DNA of 64,000 nt, from NCBI GenBank assembly GCA_004524445.1, contig SDNP01000004.1, positions 1 through 64,000 on the forward strand. The letters run 5' to 3'. Position numbers and translations under genes: made by a program. Numbering within the stretch: the first letter of the stretch is position 1; each line of letters starts with the position of its first letter. The DNA is from Candidatus Thorarchaeota archaeon. Lineage in GTDB: Archaea > Asgardarchaeota > Thorarchaeia > Thorarchaeales > Thorarchaeaceae. Of the stretch, positions 53,413-62,377 are shown in pieces. The notes below the pieces were generated by a model. It ran no database searches. It was not told where the DNA came from and saw only the letters and a list, made by a program, of their open reading frames with translations.

Positions 53413-54543
53413 CTACTTCAGCATCTCTGGCACTGAATAACACTCGCCGTGTTTCTCCTCCAGTTTCTCTATCTCTTCTTTGACCTTGTCATGGCCAATA
53501 TCTTCGGCCATCTCGAATGGTCCTTTGGGAAAACTCGCACCCAGTTTCATGGCTTTGTCAATGGCATCCTTCTTAGCAATTTCCTCGTCAACGAGTATCA
53601 TGGCTTCGCGGATTACAGGGACCTGAATACGAGTGACAAGCCAATCAGGGTCTGCACCTTTGGGTTCTTCAGGTTCCTCCGGCTCACCACCATATTTGTA
53701 AAAGCCTTCTTTTGCTTTGGTACCAATCTTTCCATCTTCAACAAGCTGCTTCAGAGTTTCAGGTGGCTTGAAACAGTCGCCGAGTTCTTGATAGAGAGTA
53801 CTCATAGCGTGATATGCGATATCAAGACCAACAAAATCTCCTAATGCAAAAGGTCCTGCCGGAAATTTCGCCTTGCTTGTCATAGCTGAGTCGATTTCCT
53901 CTTTCGTGGCGATACCATCCTCATAAAGGAGGATTGCCTCTCTGAGAACGGGCATGAGAATTCTATTTACGATAAAACCAGGGCTGTCTCTGGCTTTGAC
54001 TGGTTCCTTTCCCTGTTTCTCGCCCACCTTGATGGCAGTTTCAATAGTTTCATCGCTGGTCTTTTCGCCAATGACAATCTCAATGAGCTTCATTGCCGCC
54101 ACCGGACTGAAATAGTGCATACCAATGAACTTCTCAGGCCGATCCGTAGCAGTTGCCAGCTCATCAATACTTAGAGAAGATGTGTTTGTTGCCAGGATTG
54201 CATGGGGTGGAGCATGCTTGTCAGCCTTCGAAAACACTTCTTTCTTCACTTTCATGTTCTCAAAGATCGCTTCTATTATCAAGTCGGCATCTCCCACCGC
54301 ATCTTCAAGATTTGTTGTTGACTTCAAACGGCCCATTAGGCTTTGTGCTTCAGATAGGCTTAGCTTACCCTTATCGACACCAGTCATTACATCTGAACGG
54401 ATGCGTTCCATACCATCCTCAAGCGCATCCTGGTTCACATCCACCATCGTGACATCAAAACCATGCCATGCTGAGATGTATGCAATACCTGAACCCATTA
54501 AGCCAGCCCCAACAACTGCGATCTTGTTAACGTCCATGGACAT
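53413..54543 (-). CDS. 3-hydroxyacyl-CoA dehydrogenase
   Basis: 376 residues. The NAD-binding start is KIAVVGAGLMGSGIAYISA; GMHYFSPVAAMKLIEIV holds the catalytic histidine, and ATNTSSLSIDELA the second loop. The C-terminal dimerisation domain is present twice, from NRILMPVLREAILL and again from TRIQVPVIREAMIL, which makes it longer than the ~290-residue single-domain type. It oxidises 3-hydroxyacyl-CoA to 3-ketoacyl-CoA. Downstream of the SCP2 gene by five bases. Confidence 0.92.
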   Translation of the reverse strand: MSMDVNKIAVVGAGLMGSGIAYISAWHGFDVTMVDVNQDALEDGMERIRSDVMTGVDKGKLSLSEAQSLMGRLKSTTNLEDAVGDADLIIEAIFENMKVKKEVFSKADKHAPPHAILATNTSSLSIDELATATDRPEKFIGMHYFSPVAAMKLIEIVIGEKTSDETIETAIKVGEKQGKEPVKARDSPGFIVNRILMPVLREAILLYEDGIATKEEIDSAMTSKAKFPAGPFALGDFVGLDIAYHAMSTLYQELGDCFKPPETLKQLVEDGKIGTKAKEGFYKYGGEPEEPEEPKGADPDWLVTRIQVPVIREAMILVDEEIAKKDAIDKAMKLGASFPKGPFEMAEDIGHDKVKEEIEKLEEKHGECYSVPEMLK

Positions 54544-54548
54544 TCCTC

Positions 54549-54908
54549 CTATAGAGCACTCGTCATGGCAACCAAGATGAGATTGGCAAGAGGATCGCTC
54601 TCATGAGCATTCCCAATGACCTTGAGAGATCCGTCTTTCATCGTCTGCTTGAACGGAACATCACCTGTAAATATGCCCAGTAGGGTTTCAGCATCGGACT
54701 CATAGATTACGTCTGGGCTTGGATATAGCCCATCTCGGAGAGTCATGCTATCCTTAGTAATAACCACGTATTGGTCGCCCTCCTCCGTTCGCACCTGAAG
54801 GATTTTACCGTCGTATGGTCCAACCCATTCAGCAAGTCGCTTCTGTAGGTCCTCTTTCTCCCTGATTTGAGCCATCAGGAACTTGAAAAATTCTTGTAGC
54901 TGTGACAT
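54549..54908 (-). CDS. SCP2 sterol-carrier domain protein
   Basis: 119 residues from the ATG at 54908, with GGAGG eleven bases upstream; the longer frame to 54941 would overlap the previous gene more deeply. The SCP2 fold is suggested by DGKILQVRTEEGDQYVVITKDSM and the C-terminal DVPFKQTMKDGSLKVIGN. It binds hydrophobic acyl chains and probably presents acyl-CoA to the dehydrogenase next door. It overlaps no known family other than SCP2. Confidence 0.8.
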   Translation of the reverse strand: MSQLQEFFKFLMAQIREKEDLQKRLAEWVGPYDGKILQVRTEEGDQYVVITKDSMTLRDGLYPSPDVIYESDAETLLGIFTGDVPFKQTMKDGSLKVIGNAHESDPLANLILVAMTSAL

Positions 54909-54912
54909 CTCT

Positions 54913-55185
54913 CTATTCCTCCTTCTCCATCCATAAATCAATGGCTTCCTGCATCACTTCTTCAATGGTGACAGACCACATATTCCCCTTTCTCTTCTTG
55001 ATCTCGTCAAGAAAAGCCTTGTATTTGGGATAGTGCATTAGCACCACAATACGACCCTTTCGGTCATTTATGAATGCCTGATGGATCATTTTCTTGGTGG
55101 TCCAATACTCATGTTCGATGTCTCCTTCTTCCAGGGTTGGATAAAAGGGCCATTCACCTGTTGGATGATCACGATATTTTGCCAT
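54913..55185 (-). CDS. 90-residue unknown protein of the beta-oxidation operon
   Basis: Rich in aromatic and charged residues (GEWPFYPTLEEGDIEHEYW, then KGRIVVLMHYPKYKAFLDEIKKRK). No metal site or membrane helix. It lies between another small unknown gene and the SCP2 gene with tight spacing, so it is very likely co-expressed and could be an acyl-CoA-related accessory protein. No family recognised. Confidence 0.65.
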   Translation of the reverse strand: MAKYRDHPTGEWPFYPTLEEGDIEHEYWTTKKMIHQAFINDRKGRIVVLMHYPKYKAFLDEIKKRKGNMWSVTIEEVMQEAIDLWMEKEE

Positions 55186-55443
55186 TTAGGATCTCCTCCA
55201 TTTCTTCACTTCATCACCTGTAGCTTCTTTAAAGCCAGGCCGGAAGGGCCATTGAACAACATAACGCATTCCCTTGACACCATCGACCTCTCCGGAGGAC
55301 CATCTACCAGTGTACACTCGAGCTCCTGTATTATTACAGAATTGCTCCATAACAACTTCGATGAATCCTTCGGGAGTAAGATTAGCCTCTTCGGACAGCT
55401 CTTTCATATTCTCCATGGTTTCTTTATCAAAACTAACTTCCAT
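55186..55443 (-). CDS. 85-residue unknown protein of the beta-oxidation operon
   Basis: The N-terminal half is helical (ETMENMKELSEEANLTPEGFIEVVMEQF) and the C-terminal half looks like strands (RVYTGRWSSGEVDG, RYVVQWPFRPGF). No known motif. It ends directly before the 90-residue gene and starts six bases after the nitroreductase ends. Conserved pairing across genomes would be needed to say more. Confidence 0.65.
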   Translation of the reverse strand: MEVSFDKETMENMKELSEEANLTPEGFIEVVMEQFCNNTGARVYTGRWSSGEVDGVKGMRYVVQWPFRPGFKEATGDEVKKWRRS

Positions 55444-55448
55444 CCTTC

Positions 55449-56216
55449 TTATTCCTCCTTATCCTTGAATGCAAGACGGGTATAGGGCAGACCCCATCGC
55501 TCCTGATACATGAGGCCTTCCAACGGAGGCCTGCTTGGACCAAGTGCTCTTTCTGAAACTCTCTGACCTATGCAGAAGGCAGTAAGAGGTGTCCAAATTG
55601 GTGGGATTCCTAGTCTATCGCGAATTAGTTCTGCATGTCGCGGGTCTGAACAGACCAATGCCTCGTATCCGCATCCGTAGCCCAGCTCCGTGGCTGTCAG
55701 CCACATATTTTGAACAGCCATGCCACATACAACTGAGCCAAAAAGCTCATTCGGATATAGGTAGCCCGCGTCGTGCCAGCTCTCACTGGCGCATATAACG
55801 ATACAAGTATCACTCTTCTCTGGATAGCGGAATAGCTCTCCATCTCTGAGCCTTGCATATACTGCTGCACGATACGGATCGCTGATGAACCAATTGCGTC
55901 CACTGGTCAGTTCAAAGGGGGCTCCACCAAATGCGGTCTGAGCCATTTCCTGAGCAATGTCAGCAAGGAAAGTTTTCATTTCTTCATCATCGCGTATAAC
56001 GACGAATCGCATCATGAGCATATTTTCTGGACTCGGGGCGTGTCGAGCAGCTTCCAAAATCATTTCAATATGTTCATCTGGAATGGGTTCTCCGGTAAAT
56101 TCCCGGATTGAACGCCGTTGCCGTATGAGCTTCAGAGACTGCAGGTCTTGAACAGTACCTGCTGCTCCTTTGGCTTCTCCGGCTGATTCCGATTTAGCAT
56201 CTGTTGCCATAATCAT
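55449..56216 (-). CDS. Nitroreductase family flavoprotein
   Basis: 255 residues. RRSIREFTGEPIPDEHIEMILEAARHAPS is the FMN-binding N-terminal signature, with a second FMN segment at GIPPIWTPLTAFCIGQ. The N-terminal ~20 residues are low in complexity and disordered. FMN-dependent NAD(P)H oxidoreductase; its partner substrate may be a quinone or unsaturated acyl-CoA. It is the first gene of the operon with the two small proteins, SCP2 and HCDH. A start at M3 is also possible. Confidence 0.85.
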   Translation of the reverse strand: MIMATDAKSESAGEAKGAAGTVQDLQSLKLIRQRRSIREFTGEPIPDEHIEMILEAARHAPSPENMLMMRFVVIRDDEEMKTFLADIAQEMAQTAFGGAPFELTSGRNWFISDPYRAAVYARLRDGELFRYPEKSDTCIVICASESWHDAGYLYPNELFGSVVCGMAVQNMWLTATELGYGCGYEALVCSDPRHAELIRDRLGIPPIWTPLTAFCIGQRVSERALGPSRPPLEGLMYQERWGLPYTRLAFKDKEE

Positions 56217-56459
56217 ACCTCATTCGTTTGAATAGTATACCTGTGGTGACGAGCTCTTACATTTATTCCTTCCGAGAAGAGATTTTCAGGACTAAAATAT
56301 CCCATTATATGTAGAAACACAGAAAGGATGTGTTGCGGGGGTTTTACGCTCATATTCACCCAGTATTAGCTGAAGCACACAATATGAAATATTCAGGTAT
56401 GTGTTTCAATAGTTGGAGCACACAAATCCTCCCGGTGACTAGTGCGTTCCTAGACTGAA

Positions 56460-56478
56460 GAGGAGCCTGATGCTCCTC
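56460..56478 (-). terminator. Hairpin after the Pta-N/DRTGG gene
   Basis: GAGGAGC and GCTCCTC arms with a CTGAT loop, seven bases after the stop of the gene at 56486. No strong T-tract. Confidence 0.5.
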
Positions 56479-56485
56479 CTCACAT

Positions 56486-57535
56486 CTATTTCTCGTTGGT
56501 TATACCCAGCACACCAAAATCCAGAGACTCTCTTAGGATTTTCACTACCACTGGGACCTTCTCAATGTTCTCGGTAGTAACAGTTCCAATTAGTGAATCT
56601 ACAATTTGTCCAGTAGTATAGGTGTCGTAACCCGTCATCATTATGGGAACCTCCTTCTCTCTCGCCTGAGCCAGCGTTCGAATATTGGGACCCATACCAC
56701 CTGTCAGAATGAGGAGATTTGTGTCAGTTTCCATAGCCGCCATACAGATATCTGCTCTATCTCCACTGGTGATTACTGCCTTGTTCTTTGCCCTTCTGAA
56801 CCATTTTAGTGCATTCTCGGGTGCCATACTGCCCACCATGAAACGATCTACAAGGATATCTTCCTTGTCTTCACCAACAACCATTTGTCCGTCTAGTGCC
56901 TTCAGAATCTCTTGAACACTAGGAGCAAAGAGCTCACGATTCCTATAGATTGAACCTAAAAAGTCCATGTCACTGGATTTAATGAATTCTCTTATGCTTC
57001 CAGAAACAATCGTCTTTAGCATAGGGGGAACCATATTGAGGGCTATTGTCAAATCCTTGACATTGTGTCTGAGAAAGAGATCCTTTTGGAGCAATACGTC
57101 ATCAATGGCTGTGACATCCTGAAAATTCACAAGGCAGATAGCCTTTGCACCAAGCTCTTCAGCAATCTGAGGGGTAGAGAGATTCACATGGAGAAGATGC
57201 CACGGAGCTTCTGTACCTTCGATCAATACTATATCTTTCCCATCGGACACGTTACTATACGCGTCCAAGATTCTACTCCGTAATTGTTTATATCCAATTC
57301 TCAATAATTCATCATAGCTTGATTTCATTCTCTCGATGGGACAAATATTGCTCAGATTGGCACGAAGGTTTAGAACCTGTTTCATCAAAGAGGCATCCGG
57401 GTCATTCGGAGCGCCTACTGGCTTGAAATATCCAACCTTCAAGCCCTGCTGCTTGGCGTATTCTGAGAGAGCTAGAGCCACCAATGTCTTCCCGGTTAGG
57501 GTCTGACCGCTTATCACGTAATTTTCCGGCATCAT
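56486..57535 (-). CDS. BioD-like P-loop and DRTGG domain protein (Pta-N type)
   Basis: 349 residues. The P-loop reads SGQTLTGKTLVALAL and is followed by KVGYFKPVG, as in BioD and in the N-terminal half of long phosphotransacetylases. From about 205 a DRTGG-like domain follows (VGSMAPENALKWF, VITSGDRADICMAAM, LILTGGMGP). There is no phosphotransacetylase catalytic domain. Its start overlaps the stop of the ADP-forming acyl-CoA synthetase by four bases, so it is coupled to it and likely regulates or senses acetyl-CoA metabolism. Confidence 0.85.
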   Translation of the reverse strand: MMPENYVISGQTLTGKTLVALALSEYAKQQGLKVGYFKPVGAPNDPDASLMKQVLNLRANLSNICPIERMKSSYDELLRIGYKQLRSRILDAYSNVSDGKDIVLIEGTEAPWHLLHVNLSTPQIAEELGAKAICLVNFQDVTAIDDVLLQKDLFLRHNVKDLTIALNMVPPMLKTIVSGSIREFIKSSDMDFLGSIYRNRELFAPSVQEILKALDGQMVVGEDKEDILVDRFMVGSMAPENALKWFRRAKNKAVITSGDRADICMAAMETDTNLLILTGGMGPNIRTLAQAREKEVPIMMTGYDTYTTGQIVDSLIGTVTTENIEKVPVVVKILRESLDFGVLGITNEK

Positions 57536-59625
57536 TTTTCACCTCCAATTGTAATTTTGACATCAACAGCAGATACACCTTTGCCTTTCTCGTAAGCAAA
57601 GGCCGGATTAATGTCAAGTTCCACAATTTCTTCAAAATCGGTGACAAGCTGACTGATTCGTAGAATAGTATCTTGAATTGCCACTATGTCGCTTGGCGGC
57701 TCCCCTCGTACACCCTCAAGCAAAGTGCCAATTTTGGTTTCTTTCATCAGTTCACTAGCATCACTTCTTGTCATGGGAGCGAGCCGAAAGGCAATATCCT
57801 TCAAGTAGTTTACAAATATGCCGCCAGCTCCAAACATTATGAGCGGCCCAAACTGAACATCCCGCGAGCATCCAATTATCAGCTCTTTTCCTTCTTCAGC
57901 CATCTCCTGCACATCCACACCATAGATGATGGCTTTGGGCATATGTTTCCGAGCGTTCTCAACGATTTCAAGAAACGCCGCTTCTACTTCTCGAGGTGTT
58001 TTGAGACCCACCTTAATACCGCCAATGTCGCTCTTGTGGACAATATCAGGACTAGCAATTTTTAACACCACAGGATATCCGAGTTCCTCTGCTTTTGCTG
58101 TGGCCTCCTCAGCACTGGTTGCCAGTCTGATTTTAGCTACAGGAATACCATAGCATTCCGCAATCGCATGAGCCTCACTGCCCAACAGAACTCGTCTTTC
58201 ATCTTCGCGAACCTCCTGTATGATCTCCTTCACTCTGTCAGTATCAGCTTTATACTTGGGTATTGATTCATCCTTCACGCTATCTCTATTCAATACATAT
58301 TGATAGAGCTCAGCCAACGCATTAACAGCACGTTCCGGAAAGTCAAAGACTGGAATTCCTCCGTCTGTCAGGACAATTCTGGGATATACCATTGAATTGC
58401 CACCCATGAATACAGCAAGCAGCGGCTTGTCCGGATATTTTTTGTGAGATTCAACAATCACTTGTGCAGTTTCTGTTTCTTTTGTCATGGCCTGAGGAGT
58501 AACCAGTACTAATACAGAGTCAACCTTCTCATCTCGCAGAGCTGCCTCTGTGCAAAGTGCATAGTCTTCAGGTTGAGCAGTCCCAAGCGCATCAATCGGA
58601 TTGTAGACTGCTGCTGCTGGAGGCAGCTCCTCTCGCAGAAGTTCAACTGTGTTCTGAGAGAGCTCCGCAATCTCTAATCCATGTGCTTCGCATGCATCTG
58701 TGGTGATGATGCCAGGACCGCCTGCATTGGTGATAATTGCCACCTGATTTCCAGCTGGGAGATGCATATCATCAAACACGTTTGCGATATCAAAAAGCTC
58801 AGCCATACTGGTTGCTCGGCTTACGCCTGACTGTTTGAATGCGGTGTCATATGCGGTATCACTGCCTGCGAGAGATCCCGTGTGCGATGAAGCCGCTCTT
58901 GCCCCAGCTTGACTTACCCCAGACTTGATCACAAAGATGGGCTTCTTTTGAACTACTTTCTTGCACACATCCATAAATTTCCGTCCATCAACTACGGATT
59001 CAATATAGAGCAGAACAAATGTTGAATCAGGGTCTCTTCCAAATGCCTGAATCAAGTCGGCTTCATCAAGTTGTGCCTTATTTCCCAGACTGACAAATTT
59101 GGAAAATCCAATTCTTTCCATGAGACTCCAATCTAGAATTCCCGTCATCAGAGCACCCGACTGAGATGCAAATGCGATTGTACCCTTTGAGGGTGTTCCT
59201 GCAGAGAATGAAGCATTGTAGGGCGCATGAGTGTTGATTATTCCGAGACAATTCGGACCCAGCATAACCATCCCGTGTTCTTCTGCAACTTTTGCTATTT
59301 CCTTTTCAGCCTCTGCTCCTTCATGTCCAATCTCTTTGAATCCGGCAGTTATGATTACCAATGCCTTGACTTCTTTTTCAGCGCATTGCTTAACAACGGT
59401 CAGAACGTATTTGGCAGGAATGACTATAACAGCCATATCAACATCGCTAGCAATATCATTTACAGCTCTATATGCCTGATGTCCAAGAATTTCTCCAGCT
59501 TTTGGATTGACTGGATAGATTCTGCCGCCGAATCCGCTATCGATGAGATTTCGCATCACATCGTTGCCAAGTTTTCCCTTTGTTGCGGATGCGCCAATCA
59601 CTGCAATCGATTTTGGATCGAACAT
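57532..59625 (-). CDS. acd: ADP-forming acyl-CoA synthetase, fused alpha-beta
   Basis: 697 residues from the ATG at 59625 (MFDPKSIAVIGAS), with AAGGAA upstream; the extra 26 residues in the open frame to 59703 are unlike the family. The alpha part has IAVIGASATKGKLGNDV (CoA-binding), GPNCLGI, FASQSGAL and the phosphohistidine loop SSHTGSLAG. The beta part from about 470 is an ATP-grasp (AIAECYGIPV, VVLKIASPDIVHKSDIGG, VQFGPLIMFGAGG). It converts acyl-CoA, ADP and phosphate to acid, CoA and ATP, the main fermentative ATP step in many archaea. Confidence 0.92.
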   Translation of the reverse strand: MFDPKSIAVIGASATKGKLGNDVMRNLIDSGFGGRIYPVNPKAGEILGHQAYRAVNDIASDVDMAVIVIPAKYVLTVVKQCAEKEVKALVIITAGFKEIGHEGAEAEKEIAKVAEEHGMVMLGPNCLGIINTHAPYNASFSAGTPSKGTIAFASQSGALMTGILDWSLMERIGFSKFVSLGNKAQLDEADLIQAFGRDPDSTFVLLYIESVVDGRKFMDVCKKVVQKKPIFVIKSGVSQAGARAASSHTGSLAGSDTAYDTAFKQSGVSRATSMAELFDIANVFDDMHLPAGNQVAIITNAGGPGIITTDACEAHGLEIAELSQNTVELLREELPPAAAVYNPIDALGTAQPEDYALCTEAALRDEKVDSVLVLVTPQAMTKETETAQVIVESHKKYPDKPLLAVFMGGNSMVYPRIVLTDGGIPVFDFPERAVNALAELYQYVLNRDSVKDESIPKYKADTDRVKEIIQEVREDERRVLLGSEAHAIAECYGIPVAKIRLATSAEEATAKAEELGYPVVLKIASPDIVHKSDIGGIKVGLKTPREVEAAFLEIVENARKHMPKAIIYGVDVQEMAEEGKELIIGCSRDVQFGPLIMFGAGGIFVNYLKDIAFRLAPMTRSDASELMKETKIGTLLEGVRGEPPSDIVAIQDTILRISQLVTDFEEIVELDINPAFAYEKGKGVSAVDVKITIGGEK

Positions 59626-59924
59626 CACATCAATTCCTTTTTGTCTGTCCAATTTCCTACACAACCTCATGACAGTTAGATTCGTGCTTTTGGGGCAATG
59701 CATGAGTGATATAACTCATTGCCTAACGGCCGTGTAGGGAGGATGATTTCTACCACTAAAAAACTATGTTTCCTTCACCTCATCTCTTTGGATTGATGAG
59801 GGTATCTACCCAGTATTACTCACTTCCATATTTATGTATGACCCAGGTGTTACTTAGATGAATACCTCGGTAGGCTCAATGTAGTACTGCCGAAATCTTC
59901 ACAGAGAGATAATTGGTGGAAAAA

Positions 59925-60065
59925 ATGAAACTTGTAACACTACATGTCCCAGAAACCTACATCGATGGATTGGAGAAATTGGTTGACAGCAATCTCTATC
60001 CCAATAGATCTGAGGCAATTCGTATAGCAATCCGTGACCTGCTTAAAAGAGAGCTCTGGGGTTAG
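59925..60065 (+). CDS. 46-residue ribbon-helix-helix (CopG-like) regulator
   Basis: A complete short gene from the ATG at 59925 to the TAG at 60063-60065, with GGTGG six bases upstream. The strand KLVTLHVPETYIDGLEKLV is followed by the turn LYPNRSEAIRIAIRDLLKREL, a full RHH fold: hydrophobic residues alternate on the strand and the NRSEAIR start of helix B is the usual motif. Such proteins bind DNA as dimers and often autoregulate. It is divergent from the acyl-CoA synthetase and lies 323 bases before the cysteine-rich pair. Confidence 0.8.
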   Translation: MKLVTLHVPETYIDGLEKLVDSNLYPNRSEAIRIAIRDLLKRELWG

Positions 60066-60388
60066 ATTCAGCCTTCACCTAGGACCGCCTTCGTGTGAGA
60101 AACGCCACGAACCTGTATGGCTGAGCGTCCACCCCGCCCTTTCATTTATGCAGAGTAATGAGATACAAGTGCAGGTCAAGATTTGATTTTGACTACCGGC
60201 CTAGTAATGGGCAATTATTTCAGAACTGAATTTTGTTGATTGCGATTTTCCAAATTAGTTGGTTGAATATGGACCTATCCAGCAAAAACAGCAAATCTTC
60301 ATTGTGTCTACCTGAATTGCTTTAACTGGATAAATGATTACATTCATGTAAATTGCAATTTTGCTTTCCCCGTCAGGAGAAACCATTC
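60066..60388. other. Gene-free spacer upstream of the cysteine-rich pair
   Basis: Contains no ORF with a recognisable protein and no tRNA-like fold. An A+T-rich stretch at about 60325-60355 is a likely promoter region for the gene at 60389. Nothing else seen. Confidence 0.5.
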
Positions 60389-61363
60389 ATGGACTCAGAT
60401 GTCAAAGAAAAAATGAAACAACACAAGACCATCAGAGTTATTCGTGGTTGCCCTTGTTTCAAAGTCTTCGGTGATGAAAAGCTCTGTGTCAATGACGACA
60501 GCATTTTGGAACTTGATGTTATGGAGATGGATCCATCGTTCTTCAATTTACATACAACGAAAGAATCACTAGAAAAAGAGAAGGCCGATAAGGGAAATCT
60601 ATGTTATCTCTGCATATACTCCAACTATCCTGACAATAGGGTGTACTGTATTTCACAGGGTTGGAACCTTAGGATACATGGCAAGGACGTCAGAGCTGAT
60701 GAGCTGGAAGATGCAATGCAATTTCTATCAACAACTGATAAATCCGCCAGTGCAGAACTATGTAGTGATTGTCTCTATAAATTCCTCCTCACTCTGGGAG
60801 AATCTTTTACCGACATTATGTCAGAAACTGAGAAAATGGAGGAAATCAAGAAATATGTTGATGAATTCTCCATCATGATAGCAATCAAGCTGAGTGAAAC
60901 AGATGATCAGATGGGGGCAATAGGGCAATTAGAAGATAAGGGTGAAGAATTAGACCATGTTGCGATTATTCAGAGATACCTTATTCAACTTCAGGACCAA
61001 CAAAATGAATACGTGAAGATTCATGAGAGACTTGAGAGAGAGGACGCTCCGTGTTGGATATTAGATTTGATTGAGGAAAGGCAGAAACTGGCACGTCTTG
61101 AATTTCAATTTTACAGTCAAGTCCTTCTTCTGAGGAGCATTACCGATTTTCATTTGGTAATCAAAGTGCTGTATTTTATTCTGGAAACCTCTTCTAGAAT
61201 TCTTGCGCTTAACTCGGACATCCACAGCAAAATCCCTTCAGAAGAATTCATCGAGAAAAGCAAATACGACGGTGAACTGGCTATACTTTTAAATTATAAG
61301 AGCAAGGGCAGAGCTATTGAACATAACTTCGGAAACATTCTTCAAATCCTCGGAAGATTGTGA
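60389..61363 (+). CDS. Unknown cysteine-rich protein, tandem paralogue 1
   Basis: 324 residues from the ATG at 60389 (AGGAG nine to ten bases upstream). The first ~130 residues hold eight cysteines: CPC (21, 23), LCVNDD (33), CYLC (72, 75), VYCISQGW (87) and CSDC (125, 128), with RIHGKDV after C87. The rest is helical, with KYVDEFSIMIAIKLSE, LEFQFYSQVLLLR and EHNFGNILQILG. The pattern suggests metal or iron-sulfur binding plus a helical partner domain. No known family recognised. It is 30-40% like the next gene by eye in the conserved blocks. Confidence 0.75.
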   Translation: MDSDVKEKMKQHKTIRVIRGCPCFKVFGDEKLCVNDDSILELDVMEMDPSFFNLHTTKESLEKEKADKGNLCYLCIYSNYPDNRVYCISQGWNLRIHGKDVRADELEDAMQFLSTTDKSASAELCSDCLYKFLLTLGESFTDIMSETEKMEEIKKYVDEFSIMIAIKLSETDDQMGAIGQLEDKGEELDHVAIIQRYLIQLQDQQNEYVKIHERLEREDAPCWILDLIEERQKLARLEFQFYSQVLLLRSITDFHLVIKVLYFILETSSRILALNSDIHSKIPSEEFIEKSKYDGELAILLNYKSKGRAIEHNFGNILQILGRL

Positions 61364-61397
61364 AAAAGATGGGATATGAATAGGGAAGAGAGCAGTA

Positions 61398-62297
61398 ATG
61401 AAGGAGCCAAAGGCATTCGGGTTCTGCCCCTGTTATAGGGACTTCAAGGGTGAAATCCTCTGTGTTAATGATGACGATATAATAGACATCGAACCCATGA
61501 CGCTAGGCACAGACATTCTTGGATCCAATCCTACTACAGAGGAGATAGAGCGATTCAGGTGCGACGACGGCCAGACATGCTATATGTCCATTTACATAGA
61601 CAATGGCGGAGTCTATTGTTTATCTCAGGGGTGGCCTATTCGTATTCATGGGAGAGATGTGTCTGCAGAAGACTTGATCACAGCACTCAGGCTCTATTTC
61701 ATTGGCGAGATTCAACCCACTCTTGATTGTGCAACTTGCATATACGGCATCCTCCTTGCTTTAGTAATGTCAGAAGAGAAGCAATTTGACTCAATCAAAA
61801 GATACCTTGATGAGTTCTCTTTAAAAATCGCTATCAATCTGAGCGAACTAAGCTCAGTGGAAGATGAGGAAGAAATTGATTACTTCGGAATCGTCAGAGC
61901 ATATCTTGTAGATCTCCTCGAACAACAGAAATTCTGGCACAAAGCACAAAGAGGTATAGAGGAAAAAGAAGAAGATGGAGATTGGCTGAAAATTCTGGCC
62001 AGGCATATGGAAACACTTGATCGTCTGCAATTCCAGTTCTATAGCCAGGTTCTGAATATAAGAGGGACTGAGAACCAAAGAATACTGGTTAGGATGCTGT
62101 ACCATATTCTGAATACCGCGAAGGATATCTTCGAGGCAAATGATGCAGTATCAACGATAATCATGTCTGATAGAGGCACGTCATACAGAAACAATAATGA
62201 TAACGATATTGCAAATAGAATGGAAGAGTACGTTGAGAGGAGCATGACCATCGACCACTTTTTCGGGAACATTCTAGATATAATGAAGTCCACATAA
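61398..62297 (+). CDS. Unknown cysteine-rich protein, tandem paralogue 2
   Basis: 299 residues. It repeats the blocks of its neighbour in the same order: CPCY (10, 12), LCVNDD (22), CYMSIY (61), VYCLSQGW (74), RIHGRDV, CATC (111, 114), then RYLDEFSLKIAINLSE, LQFQFYSQVLNIR and DHFFGNILDIM. The CYLC pair of paralogue 1 is CYMS here, so only one cysteine remains at that place, while an extra cysteine lies at 55. The 34-base gap suggests one transcript. Function unknown; the duplication implies a hetero-pair or two substrates. Confidence 0.75.
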   Translation: MKEPKAFGFCPCYRDFKGEILCVNDDDIIDIEPMTLGTDILGSNPTTEEIERFRCDDGQTCYMSIYIDNGGVYCLSQGWPIRIHGRDVSAEDLITALRLYFIGEIQPTLDCATCIYGILLALVMSEEKQFDSIKRYLDEFSLKIAINLSELSSVEDEEEIDYFGIVRAYLVDLLEQQKFWHKAQRGIEEKEEDGDWLKILARHMETLDRLQFQFYSQVLNIRGTENQRILVRMLYHILNTAKDIFEANDAVSTIIMSDRGTSYRNNNDNDIANRMEEYVERSMTIDHFFGNILDIMKST

Positions 62298-62377
62298 CTG
62301 CCAATTCGGTCGCTGCAGAGTCATTATGATTCCTAGAACAGACGACTTTGACTTCTGCCATTCAAATTTCTGATTAC

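Noticed and set aside
59860..59915. Imperfect inverted repeat CGGTAG ... CTGCCG before the RHH gene
   Set aside because: The arms do not pair properly when checked base by base, so it was not listed as an operator.
60066..60388. Possible C/D-box RNA in the spacer (GTGAGA ... CTGA)
   Set aside because: The C-box-like and D-box-like sequences do not match consensus and no closing stem is visible.
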